This document shows positions 23,521 to 37,121 of a stretch of DNA of 64,000 bases, piece by piece. The stretch comes from Phoronis australis (lineage: Eukaryota; Phoronida; Phoronidae), in the NCBI GenBank assembly GCA_002633005.1, contig NMRA01000467.1, positions 26,775 through 90,774 on the forward strand, in the 5' to 3' direction. The number at the start of each line of letters is the position of its first letter. Positions within the stretch are counted from its first letter, which is position 1. Under the pieces are notes generated by a model that did no database searches, was not told the origin of the DNA, and saw only the letters and a list, made by a program, of their open reading frames with translations. A program made the position numbers and the translations under genes.

Positions 23521-24544
23521 GGGATTCGAATATAATGTGGTCCACCGGAAAGAGAACGTTCTAGTGTTACCCCCTGCCAACAGACGTGATTAAATGAGTG
23601 ATTACATAGGATTCTCATTACATACTCGGACAGAAATATTTAGTCGGAGAATGACTTGAAAATTTTATCTGGTGGTATTTTTCGTGTTACTTGAGTTGCT
23701 TTCATCGATGCAAATGGGAACAGCCCACTATTCCGAAGCCGGGTTCACTACTCTCGAAGGTTCGTAACTCCGAAAATATCTAAAATTTCGGACTCGGGTG
23801 TGATTTTTATACTTTTGCACGCTAAAATGAACGATACTTCGGTCAGTAGATGCACGGAGTCAGGGTGTACCTATACCTTAGCTGGTTCCCTGCGTGCTTA
23901 GCCCAGCCCGGCACCATGCAGGTATCACACAGTGGCACGCGCTTTAGCATTAGCCGATGCAACCTCGGCAGTCACTGGTAAGCTTAACACCGTGAAGAAA
24001 ATGACGGACTGTGAACGATTTTTTGCCTTGTCATGCAAGTGGCGTCGCTGCAACTTTTTTGTTTCTCCAGTTATGTTTAATAGCCGCGTGCTCATGTACA
24101 AGAAACACATATCTGGCCGATTTAACCTGTGTGTTATTCATACTGTATGAATACAGAACACTATCGTAAAAGTCATGGACAGTGAAAAGATGCATTCCGA
24201 AAAGGCGCAATCACAATTTCTAGGCTTCACATTTCCTGAACATAAATTTTAAGCACAGACCACATTTGCACTTCAGTCCATCAGTCATCATGCCAGTTTG
24301 TTTGCGTAAAGCGCTGCCTATTGAGAATTCGACTAGCCAATCAGAAACGCCGGTGTAAAAAAATTTTCCTAGAAAAATTAGGTGATACCTGCGTGCTGGC
24401 TACGGCCTCATATAGCGGCCCACAGGGAACCAGCGAGTACCCGTATCCAAACCAAATAACGCCCGGATTTCATGCGCATACGAAATCGCGCGCAGGTCTT
24501 ACGGATACGAAAAAATGAGTACACACTTGCATTTTTAAAGAATA

Positions 24545-25105
24545 TACGAGGGTCGTTCAATAAGGTCTCGGCCTCACCAAGAAAACAGGGAGATAGGTTA
24601 TTTTTTTTTCATACCATAGTAAAATTTCATCTTTTATAACAGTACCGTGCGTTCGTGCTGAATTAGTACGGTCAACTGCCGCTAAGTGGCGCTGCTTCAA
24701 AAAGCAAGCGACAACACATTTACTGAGCAGCATGGAGATAACAGAGACGAGAGCCGTCATAAAGTATTTGCGTAAAAACGGAATGACACCTAAAGATACT
24801 CATGAAGAGATGCGAAAAATACTCGGAACATACTCCCCGATCTACTCCACAGTAGAAAAGTGGTCAGCTTGTTTCAAGAAAGGTAGGGCCTAGAGCCTGG
24901 GAAAGCGTTGAAGATGACCCTCGTCCAGGACGTCCCAAATCATCGACCTCCGAGTGAAAATGTGCAGAAAATTCATGCAATGGTTATGAAAGACAGGCGA
25001 ATGACTGTTCAACATTTGCCAAACACTGTTCGCATCAGCAATGGGTCAGTCTCTAAAATTTTGAGTGAAGATTTGGGCATGAGTAAGCTGAGTGCACTAT
25101 AGGTG
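24545..25105 (+). mobile_element. Mariner element, 5' fragment
   Basis: TACGAGGGTCGTTCAATAAG is a typical mariner terminal repeat. From the ATG at 24732 the protein reads MEITETRAVIKYLRKNGMTP then STVEKWSACFKKGR, the paired helix-turn-helix of mariner transposase. After frame changes come DRRMTVQHLPNTVRISNGSV and LGMSKLSAL. Similarity stops near 25105, so the catalytic domain and right end are missing. Confidence 0.85.
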
Positions 25106-25504
25106 CCAAGAATCATTTAACTCGATCATAGACCGGGATCCCAGAGCTTTTTTGGGCATGAAAAGGTAACCAATTTTTTTTGGTGCCACAGTGCTCTATG
25201 GGTATCCTGATGCTTGGAAATGGCCGTCTGGCAGGTTCGCTCTGGTGGGTGTGGTCAGGGGAGCCAAGAGAATTACACTCAAAAATTGAGCTAGATCAAC
25301 TTTTCTGGTAACCACTTAAAACTGCCTTCAATACCTGCTACGTCATCCATTGTATCAAAATTGGTCACTGCCAGACAATTTCAGTGGTGGGGAGTACCCG
25401 CCAGACGAACATATACAAGGTGCAAAAACTGAGCAAGATCTGGTCAGGGTTTTCTCTTTGTAAGAATACACGGTAGTTAAATATATCTGGTTTTTGAGCA
25501 ACGG

Positions 25505-25541
25505 CGGAGGACTGCCTATTGTCACAATAGGCAGTCCTCCG
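25505..25541. repeat. Near-perfect 37-bp palindrome
   Basis: Eighteen-base arms CGGAGGACTGCCTATTGT and ACAATAGGCAGTCCTCCG are perfectly complementary around a single C. It is not obviously part of a transposon end. Confidence 0.95.
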
Positions 25542-25544
25542 AAC

Positions 25545-28045
25545 TTACCGTCGGCGTCCACTGAGTTCAAAAGAATGGAAACGCACACGCGCAATCCCAC
25601 TCTCAAAGTGAACACTGGATAAACAAGATATTTGACGATAACTTTCGATTCCAAATTTGATAATGCCTGTACTTTACCGTACTATGCTTGCAAGTCGATA
25701 TTAAAGCAGTCAAACCGCACTACTTTTTGGCCGGAGCTCTAGTCTCGCTGCTATACATGTATATAGCCTAGCTTCCTATAGACATTTACTTCTAGACTCC
25801 CTTGTTGCGCTATGTTGTAGCTGTCATGCGTGTTCAGTGCCGATGAACAACATTAAGCCTCATCTAATCGTCTGCACGATCCTGTCATCCACGAAAACAC
25901 AATTAGGGCGAAGTCGGTCGAGTACGGCCTGCTGATTACGTGAAGCGTTTTGAATCAGAAGCAAATTCAAAATTGTACTAATTTAGTTATCATTGTAGTT
26001 AGTTGCACCAGTAGCTGGAACATTTTTGTTGTTTTTGTCCATCTGTGTCCTTATCTTTAGGGGATAGGCCGGGCCTGGACCTTCGGGGGGAGGGGGGCTC
26101 GATGAAGCCCCCGACCCCCACCCTCTGACTACGGGCCTGAACAACTCCTTTTGAACACAAAGAACAGTACCTTTCTGCCAAGTTACTTCGTAAGTGTACA
26201 CTTGATGGTCGAAACTGCACAGAGTACGAAGGAATGTCTGTGAAAATGTCCAACGTATTTCAATCAAATATAACATCAGTAACATGACAGTACTTTCATT
26301 GAATCTGTTGAGACAGCTAGGAAAAGGAAAAAAGCATGATGAGAACTAGCTTTTTCGAGAACTCGGTATTTGTTTAATATTTGCAACATTCCATAATTCT
26401 ATTGTAAGCTGTTATTAGGACACGAGTACTCAGTGCGGAAGTTGAATCATTATGTGATGTGTAAGAAGCCTTGCGTATTAAACCCTTACTCAGGTGCCAC
26501 GCTGAGCCCAGTCTGGTCTAAGCAGAGTACATCATCTTCATTCTCTTGCTCAATATGCCGCAGGTTGTCATATAAAGCGTATAGAAATCATAATGAACAT
26601 TTATCCGCAGATGTCCCAGACCAAGCTGCTCTGAGATCCACTACAGCATTTAAACTGAACATTTTGTCATTTATTTCGCCAAAGAATACAACAAACAATA
26701 AAGAACGAATATTAAAAAATCTTCACGCAACCGACTGTAAATATCTCGAAATCTCGCATGGCAGATGTAATTTATTTGCAGTTCCCATCTACTATCTTCG
26801 TTGTTGTATTTTGATATCTTCTGGCCTGGAGCAATCGCTTCTGTTTTCAATGTATTATTTTCAAATAACGTCTGCATAGTTTCGTGGCAAAGCAAACAGA
26901 GATAGCAAACCATAATCACTGAAGCTCTGTATACATCACGCACGTTTTACTTTATCTGAAAAGATATGAGCAAAAGCCAGAGGAGAATGGCTCTTTGTGT
27001 TTACGCCGCAGCGTAGCCCAACTTAAGGTGTACTTGCACACTTTCAAACATTTTACGTTACATAGGACTTTATCCACATGTCAGTGTACCTACAAAACTA
27101 TAGAGTTTAGCTCTGTAAAAGTAAGTAGTTTTTGAAATCGGAAAGCCTGTAGAATTTGATTTTTTACTTAAACACTCTTGTCGTTGATTGCGGGGTCACA
27201 AGTTTGTAGGCCTCAATACTCACAACGTCACCAAGTGATGTGATGTCATAAACAGAGTGTACACTGAGCTCATCTGCAGAGAACAGGAAGTTATTACTGA
27301 GTCATGGTTTTTATGTATTCGATGGATACCGGGAATTTAGGAGAACAACTCGAATCAATGTTGGTATTTCTTCATTTTAGGATAGTTTTGAAATATTTGT
27401 GAAATATTTGGAATTGACAGTAGATAAGATTTTTCTATTGAATTTTCAGTTTTAAATTTTTCAACAAACACGACTTATCATTTTAGTAAACAAAATTCAC
27501 TTTGACAAAATTTGGCAGTCTTACCAAGGCCTAATTGACGTACACCTATTCAATGTTTCAGCGATTTACTGTTAGGGAATACAAAGACACGGCTTTGGAT
27601 TTTGCATATGTTTTGTTTCGATGAATGCAAGAAATTATGTTTTATAGTTTTTAGCCGTCTGATGGGGGTAAACTTGGGTCCATTCACTTAAAACCTAGAA
27701 GAATTTATGAAAATATTGCAATGAATGTCATGGACGATTGCTTTCGTGGTAGTTTCATTGTGGGTTTTCCTATGGAGATGCCTCACAAGACATGAATAAC
27801 TTGTCATTTAAATACAGAGTGAACGTGCATAGCATACTGAAGATATACACAACACAGTTTCGAAGAAGAAAGCACGTTCGCGATCAAAAATCAACTTCTA
27901 GTCAGTGGTCGCTAAACGTACGTGAACGTTTGGCGAAATAAGTTTGCCTCAGTATACTGAAGAATTTGCGTCGCTAAATTGGTGCGTCGTCGGTAATGTC
28001 TTGGCCTCTGAATCCTACAGTTGGCCTATGTCACCGATTAATGCC
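25545..28045. other. No gene recognised; one hAT-like end
   Basis: CAGGCCCGTAGTCAGAGGG on the minus strand (26139 leftward), followed by G/C-rich inverted blocks, looks like a hAT-type terminus. Open stretches at 26433-26879 (plus) and 26671-26943 (minus) overlap each other and show no domain. Confidence 0.35.
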
Positions 28046-28052
28046 GGTAGTT

Positions 28053-28205
28053 CATGGGCGGCGCAGCACAGAAAAAAGTGGGGGACTATGGCCCCCAGCA
28101 CTCTTGTGGTACACCGCGGCCCATAGACCATGGGATGCCGGAGCCGACTGAAAAAAAGTGGGGGCTATAGCCCCCAGCCCCCTATTTGTGCACGGCCGCC
28201 CATGT
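28053..28205. mobile_element. Short MITE with an internal duplication
   Basis: Outer ends CATGGGCGG and CCGCCCATG are inverted. The block gtgggggactatggcccccag occurs twice in slightly different form (28078 and 28157), as though one copy sits inside another. Confidence 0.5.
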
Positions 28206-28736
28206 AGTTCCGTGGCTCTGCGCCTCGCAACTCGTGTTGAGTTCTCCTCCCCAATCCTACCTATCCCGGGTGATATGCAGTGTTGACTTTCACTGTAATT
28301 CCTTGTCTAAAAGTCCAACAAATACAAGTTACTTAAGTTAGATTTTTGGACATACAGTTTCACTTACCATAACAAAATACTTTGGGGCTTCGTTTACCAG
28401 CCGACTTGCCATTTCAAAGGCGACAGTGAAACTTACGTTGGCCTAAATAAACCCTTGCACACCTCACCGGATTCTGTGCCGCTATGCAGTATTACGCATG
28501 ACTCAGTATTGTCTGAGGAACTTGTATAAACGGTGTTCTCTTACATTCCTTTTACAAAGTACACAACACGCTCGCTGTCTTACAATGCTCAGGCATCCGC
28601 TGTCTCGCTGAGAAGGCGCGATAGTTTGACAGAAGTAGGCAGATAGTAGCCACAGAGGTTATCCAGCCAGCAGACATCAAGTTGTTTTTAGCCCTTGCTG
28701 AAATAACTGATAATGAAAATAATAATGACAGTGTTC

Positions 28737-28774
<38 letters not shown>

Positions 28775-28800
28775 AATAATAATAATAATGATAATAACAA
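28737..28800 (+). repeat. (ATA)n microsatellite
   Basis: Interrupted run of ataata triplets. The poly-Ile/Met open frame it creates is not a gene. Confidence 0.95.
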
Positions 28801-29009
28801 TATTGGTAATAGTGACAAATTTTGGTCACAGGATTTATTGCACTGAGTGTATTAGTCACCGGCTACAGCTAGTCAGTTACAACTTGGTCCTCTCATACAA
28901 AAGACACATGTTTCACTGACGTGGGCACAAACAATACCAAGTGAAGAGTACAAAGCAATCAGCTATGCGGGCCCCATGGACTCAGAGCAGCTAGGGGACC
29001 TCTATTCAA

Positions 29010-29095
29010 TGGTCTAGCAGTGTGGGTCTTTTGGGATTTGAACCAGTGCGTGGTCGTCGGAGGCAGGAACCCTACCAATGGATATGCGTTGGATA
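29010..29095 (-). repeat. tRNA-derived SINE head or tRNA pseudogene
   Basis: Minus strand CCATTGGTAGGG...CCTGCCTCC and CTGGTTCAAATCCC have A-box and B-box form at tRNA-like spacing. There is no intact acceptor stem. Confidence 0.5.
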
Positions 29096-30738
29096 ACAGT
29101 GGGAAACTTATTGGACTACCCTCACTATTCAATAAATCGATGTTGTCTGTGATGTGCCTTTTCGTTCAGAAGATCGGGATGGGCTAACATCGCAGATCAT
29201 GTTCATTACGGCGTTTTCCCTTGCTCAAAATTTGTTCGATTCTATAGCCTAACAACAAGTAACCAATATCTTACACGACTGAATTAATTCCATTCTGGCA
29301 TTCATGCTGGTTGGAGGGCCAGTTCTCTTTTGTTCGATACGGCTCTAATATCTTCAAAAAGATCGTATCTAGTCTGACTGGCCGGGCTGTGCTGTTAAAA
29401 ATAAAAGTTAGGTTATAACATATTTGAACATAACCCAAAAGCATTTCTGAAATCCTCGTCTAATGGTGATCATGTTTAATTTTGAATTGCCAAAATAACC
29501 GATAACTTTCTTTCTGAATGTACCAATTCGCTCTGGGTTTGATGGTGTTCACACGTGGCCTCAGTGTCATAATGAGCCTGGTAGATAATTGGCCTGCCTG
29601 TTGCCATAACAGACAAAAGACTTTGCTAGGCAGTTAACAAAGAAGCTAGATGTTATCACATGCTGAGAACCCCCTTCCGGCACGGCGTCCGAAGTCTGGT
29701 AAGTCACTGATCGGTAAAACGCTGTCATGTTTATTGGATCCTAGAATAAAAAAGGAATTTCTGTTAAGGAAATACTTCTTGAAAATAATTTCATGGTGTG
29801 CGATTCTCTGTATTCTATTTGAAATGAGTGAACGTAAAGACTCAATTTTTCATCAGGGCACTTCAACCACACAGGCCAACTCAAGGCCTTCTGTGACCGT
29901 AGACGTCAACCTAAGAAAAGATTCTAAAGCCTAGCTATGTCATTTAATGCGGCTGTTTCGGGCATGTTCTTATTATTATTCCTGGAAGATTTGTTAAAAT
30001 GCTATTGTTGTCAGCTTTGGCTATCTTACAGTCAGTGAGCACCACTGGCACGCAAATGAATACGTGTAGGCCGCCTAGTATGACAAAGTGGTTGTCACGG
30101 TGTCGTAAACATAGGTTTGAAGCTTATCAGCAGTCCGACTCTCTGCTAAAGTAAACAGTTAAGTGAACGGCCAGTTTCTTACTCCATGCGCAAATGAAAC
30201 TGTTTTCAGCTAATTATATAGCTGGATCATGATTTTGCCTTTTATTTGTTTATTCACCCACTCTGAGAGCACAACGCAAATGTTTCATGCTACCCGATAG
30301 ATGGCAGCCCAAGTACATCTGCCTCCCATTCAGTAACGCTAGGGCCTCACTAAAAAGCAAGACTTCGCGAGATTACGTGATATATAGCTGTTTATTTTGA
30401 AAGAAATCACGTGACTTTGGCGAGATTTTAGCTAGGTCCTAGCGTTACTTAACCCACGCCTGGTTGCGTCTTATGTAACTTTTACCGGTCATGTGAACGT
30501 TTGAGAAGGTCGCACACAAAGGAGATCGGGCCAACGCAAAAAGGGGATAGGATGCCGGACCTTGCGAAACTAGGAAAAAATCTCTTGAAGTGTGTCGCTA
30601 CTGGGGAGGTAAATTGTTCAACTAACTGTGGCGCTGTTAACGTTATTCTCGCCTCGACAGTCATAGATAGCCTTGGGCTTGGACCTAAAGCTGTATATTA
30701 AACAACATGTATCTATATAGTCGTCCCAATTGGGTGTA

Positions 30739-30985
30739 GCGGTCCCATTTGAAACCACCATAACTTCCTTAATTTTAACCTAGAATCATGGTTTTAGCAT
30801 CCACGTGTTCACAAGACGTATAGAAATTTTCTGTAGTGTTACGTTTACTATATCTTGTCTACTTTTTTAATTAATTTACTTCAAAGTTAAAGGCTTTTTG
30901 CCGACTTGATCGCCAGTTAGCCGATAAGTGACGTCAACGGGATGTCTGACACCTACCGGCGATTGTGTCTATCCATTTACAAGGT
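30739..30985 (+). repeat. Left arm of a 250-bp long-range inverted repeat
   Basis: From CGGTCCCATTTGAAACCACC through ctagaatcatggttttagcatcc to gacacctaccggcgattgtg this matches the reverse complement of 36700-36945, with scattered changes. The pair could be the terminal repeats of one 6.2-kb element or two copies of a shorter repeat. Confidence 0.8.
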
Positions 30986-31967
30986 AAGGAAAGTTCGTTG
31001 GTTCCCTGCCTGCCACAAGCATACAGGGGCGGTAGCACATCCCCACAAAAAGTTACTCATTTCAAAATACAGCAAATAAAATCAAATGAACCATATATAT
31101 GGGAACATGGGGTTATAATTAACACATACCATGCCTCTGGATACAACAATTTAGTCAGGAAAACTTGAACAAATTGATTAAAATCTGTAGCGGTTTGCTC
31201 GAGTTTTTCTTACCAGATGCCATTTTGAGGAAGTTACGTGAAATCATGCTGGTTGTTGAAGAAAAAGGCTAAGGGACACAAATCTTACAAATTTCACCCG
31301 ATACCTTCTCCTGCTTGCAAGTGTCATGCGCTGGCATCACGCGCTTCGCTCAGTCTCGCGCTAGCCTTTCCCTAACTCACGTGACTCCGAGTTGATATAC
31401 TTTGTGGTTATCACGCGCGGTGAAAAAGTTAACGGCAACTAAAAAAGTGGAGTTGCAATTCTTCGCCAAAGTCAACTTAATTCTCACAGCTATTAAGCTT
31501 CATCGAAGATATAGATGAGGTCAATTCCATTTGTGATGGATGTACAATCACAGAACATTTTGATCAATTGTGAAAAAAATGTTCGTCCTTGGAAAATAAT
31601 TAATACATCACTTGATAGGTCTCACTGATAGCTTTCAAAGCATGTATCAACTTTTCCCCTATCTTTTAATGTGACTGAGAAAATTGCCTTTAATGGGGTA
31701 TGATGGACGTACGCAGGGAATTCGATTTTTTTTAAATTTAACGTTAATTTTCTGTGAGTTGCATTAAGTTACAATTTTTTGTTTTATATGATGATATAGT
31801 TGAATGTTTGTAAAGTATGCAACACTAATTTTTTTGATGATATCTTTCAAGAAATTTTTGTCAGACATCTCTATATAAGTTGAGTTAGTGTGACGGACGT
31901 ATGTGATGTACGTACCGTCTGAATTTTTAGTATTGAATTGTTTGTTGTGACCAAGATATCAACTTAA

Positions 31968-33631
31968 AGGAGCATGCCACCCAAAAAACAACCTAATTTG
32001 TATCAATTCAGATCGAGTAGTTCTACTCCACAACGACACGTACGGTTGCGTTACCTGACACCTGACGGCAGACGGAGGTGTTGAAATTATCTAATGACGT
32101 CATCGGTTTCACACGCAGTCTGCTCAGCAGTTCACAACACTGGTTACTGGTGTCAGCTTATCCCTTGAAGTCATCATTTAACACCAATAAATCATCAAAC
32201 TTCGATGTAAAACCCTTAAAATACACCGAGTTCTTATAAAAACATGTTGTTTTATTTCGCTCTTACGGATTTATTGGTATTTGGGCACATCATAGCCTAC
32301 AAAGTTCGGCAGGCCAATCGGGTCTGTAGCAGGAGTTTGGGGTCTGTTTGGAGATAATTTCGAAGTATTTTCCGTGAGATACAGACATGAGAACCTAGAT
32401 CTGTGTTGTTTTAGACTTCCGATTTTTTGAGTTCTAAACACAAAACACTTGTGAGCCTGGCCAGTGGCTAGGAGCCCGATCAGGCCCGTCGCGGCCGGCC
32501 GGATGGACTCGTTATCCCCGCCAGTGGCTCGGAAACAGACATCACGAACTTAAACCAGCAAAATTTCAGTGGAAACTAAACTTCCAGCCAAGAAAATACT
32601 ATATAAGTGAGCCAAAGTAATGTGCACCTGATTATGTTGGTGAATTAGCCACGAAACTGCAAATCTACTTACTCGTTGGGGATCGCGAATTCTTTCCGCT
32701 TTGGCCACAGCACCGTCAGGGCAGAAATTGTACATTAACAATCATTATTTGAGTAATGTTAATGTAAATAAAGATTCCCCTAAAACCTGGCCGTGGGATG
32801 GAGATCGAGTTGTTTCACAACAGTTTCTGCCAGCAAACACGAAATTAGCATGAGCTCACATGGCCTAGGTGTCCCGTCAATTAGTTTTATTGCACCTAAA
32901 GCCGGGTAATGCAGTGTTTTATTCATTGTTGGCTTTTCAAATCCTTTGCACTCACGAACACTCCAAAGGCATTACAAATTGCATCTAATGAGACAGACTT
33001 CGTTTCAGTTTTATTGGTTAGGGTGAGAATAATACATTTTGAAACAGAACGCTCAGTAATAAACGCCAACATGGCAACTCGCAATCCCGACTTAAGACGA
33101 GCTAAAGCTCTTCAGTCCCAAATTCGCAGGTTGGATCGTTAAGTTTTACAGGCTATCAATTCGAACAGGAATACAGTGATGAAGAAATACTAGAGAGGCT
33201 CCGTGAACAAGCTCAGACAACGGAACGTATGGAGTTATTTGGTAAGCCGGCATTCGTCAGGCGCTGGGACGTCTGCAGGCCACAGACACGGAGATGTTTC
33301 ATGACCTCATACTTGCTATTTACAGCGTACATTTCTTTCTTAACTACCATGAGCCACTTCCTAAGCATTTCGGACTCTCGAGGAAGTAAAAAAAAACGAT
33401 ATACCCGCTTTCCTCGCAGCTGCTTAGTTCGGACGAGCGGGAACGATGCACGGCAATATAGCGGTATTCACTTTGCATATGAACCACTGACGTCACTAGC
33501 ATGGTTTCTCACCTTCCTCACAGGTTAACGCGACACCTCTTGGCAAGGTAAGGTCGACGTATGTGAGGCGATGTGGATATAGACCGATTAAGACGGCAAA
33601 AAAGACTAATTAAATCAGGTGGCATTCTCCT
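31968..33631 (+). mobile_element. TTAA-flanked DNA transposon, Kolobok-like
   Basis: Terminal inverted repeats AGGAGCATGCCACC and GGTGGCATTCTCCT are flanked by TTAA at 31964-31967 and 33632-33635. TTAA duplication is typical of Kolobok and piggyBac. Plus-strand coding traces include ATRNPDLRRAKALQSQIRRL from 33074 and, frame-shifted, YSDEEILERLREQAQTTERM at about 33173-33232. No transposase catalytic motif was found. A related end is at 56457. Confidence 0.7.
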
Positions 33632-36320
33632 TTAAAATGATTCAAGCTTTTGCAGTATTTAAGCTATATTTGTCTTTTGTTACTAATTCAATGTTTTTTT
33701 ACTTAAAATGTACCGATTGACCTTTCATACAAAATCATCACAGGTAGGCCTATGCTAGGAATATACTCTAGGATTTTAACTTTTCAATACTTTAAAATAA
33801 AGGTATAAGACAACCACCTAAAATCTTCGCCTCCCTTTGAAGATGGTAAGCCATTTTGGTGGAAATCATTTTGTATTTGACAACCACTAGTTACCTGTTT
33901 TTATGTGTTAAATAGAATACTAAATTCAAAACCAATAAGTAAATGTGACTGTCAAAATATAAAATCTGAAATAAAATTTTAAAACATTACTAACCACTGT
34001 CATAAAAACACATTTTTTTAAAATTAGAACTCGCCCTAAGCTAGCATAAAATTATTCTGTGGACCATGCTGTTGATGGTTCTGATGAATGACATGTAAGT
34101 AATAATCATGGTTTTTTTAAAAAGTATTAGTAACAGGACTTCAGTATCTTCTTAAAACAAAGTGTGTACCATGATTTAGTAGACAACATTTACTTTTGGC
34201 ATTCATATTCAAATCACCTGTGCTGTCTGTGGAAGCAAGACATTTTTTAATTACCGGGTAATTGCATTTAGGATTATGATTTAGGAATATGTAGAACTAA
34301 CTTATCAGGTGTTGGTTTCTATTTAGTGATTAGCGTGATTAAGTTTTCATCCAGCTCTTTATCTCATGCCTTCTTTCAAGTTTAAGGAGAGGCTGCTTTA
34401 AATAATGTCACATCACAGTACGCACAAGTACAATTATGACTTTCTTGATCCACGATGGCATTTTTTCGAGTTTCAAAGAACATTTGGGCAGGTATTTATT
34501 CTTCTCCCAGTTGCATCTGTTCTTTCGGTGGTCTCGAACAATTTCCTCTATCGTTTCTAAACACCGATTTAATCTCCTGGAAGCTCAGCAGAAAAAAAAT
34601 TAGTCTAATTCTTAAAAAAATTAAGGGATCCAAAATACGCTAGATGTGACAATGTAATCATTTGCTTTGAATCATTTCATGCAAGCCACGCAATGACCCA
34701 ATACACTGAAAAACACAAAAGGGTGAATACAATCAGTGGGGCTGTGACAAAAATGACCAATAAAATAGGTGAAAGGTTCCTACTGCTTAAAAATACCCAG
34801 TATACAATGAAGGCTTTTTCAACATGCAACACAGCATAGCAGGTCAGAGTAGAAATAAGAATCTGATGTTGAATCCAGTGCAGTAGCAACTTGAAATGAA
34901 TTCTTTTAGGTCTCTAGTTATTTATACTCTATAGCACCTTAGGAAATCTTTTGTATGAAGAATTTTGCATCTTGGATTTCCCAAAAGCTAAGCATTTCTT
35001 TACAAACACGGGGTAACAACAGATAAACAATAAATTCATTAAATTAGCATTTTGTTTTGTTTACATTTTATAATGTGGTCCAACTGTCTGATTTTAATGA
35101 GTTGTATAACTTTTCTGCAAATACTTTTGAAATTGAAAAATCCAATGCATTTAGTTTAAATCTGTAGCAACTTATTCACATAATTTTAAAGCTGCCTTTG
35201 TAATATTGCATTGTTTTAAATTTCTTAGGTTTATGATACATTTTAACTTCTGCAAGTTTAGAAAGTAAAAATATGTCCTAAGTTTATTTTTATTTGCTGA
35301 AAAATTGTTATTTCATGGGTGTGACGGACATACTTGATGGACGTACAAATTTACTGTACGTCTTTCATGCAATGTCTGACTTAACGAATTATCCCTGGGA
35401 TCTAAAATTTTGGTCAATAGTATTGAGTAACAAGTTAAAAGAGAATAAATTTAATTTTGATTGAAAACTTTTAATGTAACTAAATTTTTTAACACTTTTT
35501 GGGATGGACATACGGCACCATGATATCTAGGAGCTGACCTTTGACCCCAAGAGGTCGATGATGTGCAAAATCCCGGCCACTGGCGGACATTATGGACCAT
35601 GGTAGACAATAACCATCGTCATGCTGGCGCAGCAGAGAAGATGGTCATTGCGGGCATGTACATGCAATAAACAAATATGGCAAGATATGACAGTTTGGTC
35701 AGCAAAAAAGCAATGGTGCTTTTTGCACTGCCTATTGCTGCAGCAACGGTTAAATGAAAATTCACAACTTGCATTTTTTTTTGCTTCCCCACTGATTAAC
35801 ATAGATGGAGTTCATGATTGAAACAAAGGATGTTTTGCGCGAAACTGTCACCAGTCAGCCATGCAGTGATGGGCTGGGTGAAACTGTTCCCTGTATTTGA
35901 TCGCTTATGTAGAAAATTATTGTAGTTGCATGATTTTGTGAACTACTGATTAATTTATTCTATGCACACATGATGCTTCTATTAGAAGTAGTTAAACTAC
36001 TTTCTTTCATTTCTTTCTGCAGTCTTAAGACATTCATATCTAAAAGATAATTCAACAAAGTGTGACATAGACATACCGGTATATGTCAGAGATGCATGCA
36101 TCGCTCTTTGTGTAATTTTGACTGCAGTTCGAGGTGCACATTTGTTTTCTATAAAATAGGAGAACTAGTAAAACTAAAATGACAAGCGTCGGTACTAAAA
36201 TATATTAAAGTATCCCCACGTATCGAGCGATGCGCTCTTTCTCAAGGGTGTGCTACAGACTACTGAATACATGTCACAGGATAGATCTAAAATAAAATGG
36301 CACAGGGGGCCACATAGTGG

Positions 36321-36363
36321 CATACAATAAACGTGTGTTCATAGTGTTCACGTTTATTGTATG
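36321..36363. repeat. 15-bp inverted repeat hairpin
   Basis: CATACAATAAACGTG and CACGTTTATTGTATG are exact complements separated by 13 bases. It could be a tiny palindromic element or a structure-forming site. Confidence 0.9.
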
Positions 36364-36699
36364 TCCTTTAAAATTGGTGGTCAAATCACTTCAAGGTAAG
36401 TAATTGGGAAAAGTACCCACTAAACACCAATTCAATACATTAAATTAAGTGCTGAATTTTTTATGTTAGGCCTTTATGGAAACATCTTCAAACTTTGCTG
36501 AAAAATCTGTAAATCTGGTGTCCAATTCCGATAATACACTGTGTGATAGCCATTATCATCAGTATGAACTACTTTAAAACTGGCATGGTCCTTGCATACT
36601 CATTTTTGAAGGTTTCAAGGAATAAATATCTAAAGGGAAAAACGTGACAGCTTTATCTGACTCTGGAAAAATTTTTGCTACCACTACAAACGATGGCCT

Positions 36700-36945
36700 G
36701 TTTCTTTACCCTGTAACTGGATACACACAATTGCTGGTAGGTGTCAGGTATCCCAATGTCGTCACTGAACAGTTAAATGACTGGTGATATAATGTCGGCA
36801 AAAAAACTAAGTTCAAAGTCAATTAATTAAAAAATTGAGTGAAGGCATGGCAAAACTAACACCACAGAACACTTTCTATATGTCTTGTGAACATGTGGAT
36901 GCTAAAACCATGATTCTAGGTTAAAAATTAAAGAAGTTATGGTGG
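36700..36945 (-). repeat. Right arm of the long-range inverted repeat
   Basis: Its reverse complement reads ctagaatcatggttttagcatcc...gttcacaagac and matches 30739-30985. The outer boundary is marked by CACTTTAAACCACC in complement. Confidence 0.8.
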
Positions 36946-37017
36946 TTTAAAGTGACACCGTTACTTCAGACTCGTGCAAGTCCTTGTACAGCTAGGTGAC
37001 TGACTAGGGCCTGGATA

Positions 37018-37121
37018 GATCTGCAGACCTTTAGCCTTGCTAGACATGGGCTATTGCATAGCACTGTATGATCTGCAGACCTTTAGCCTTGCTAGACATG
37101 GGCTATTGCATAGCACTGTAT
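37018..37121 (+). repeat. Tandem duplication of 52 bp
   Basis: Two exact adjacent copies of the 52-bp block beginning gatctgcagacctttagcc. Their identity implies a recent duplication or an assembly artefact. Confidence 0.9.

Noticed and set aside
26433-26943. Overlapping 148- and 90-codon open stretches on opposite strands
   Set aside because: No motif, low-complexity composition and no splice context.
28713-28919. Ile/Met-rich open frame
   Set aside because: Produced by the ATA microsatellite.
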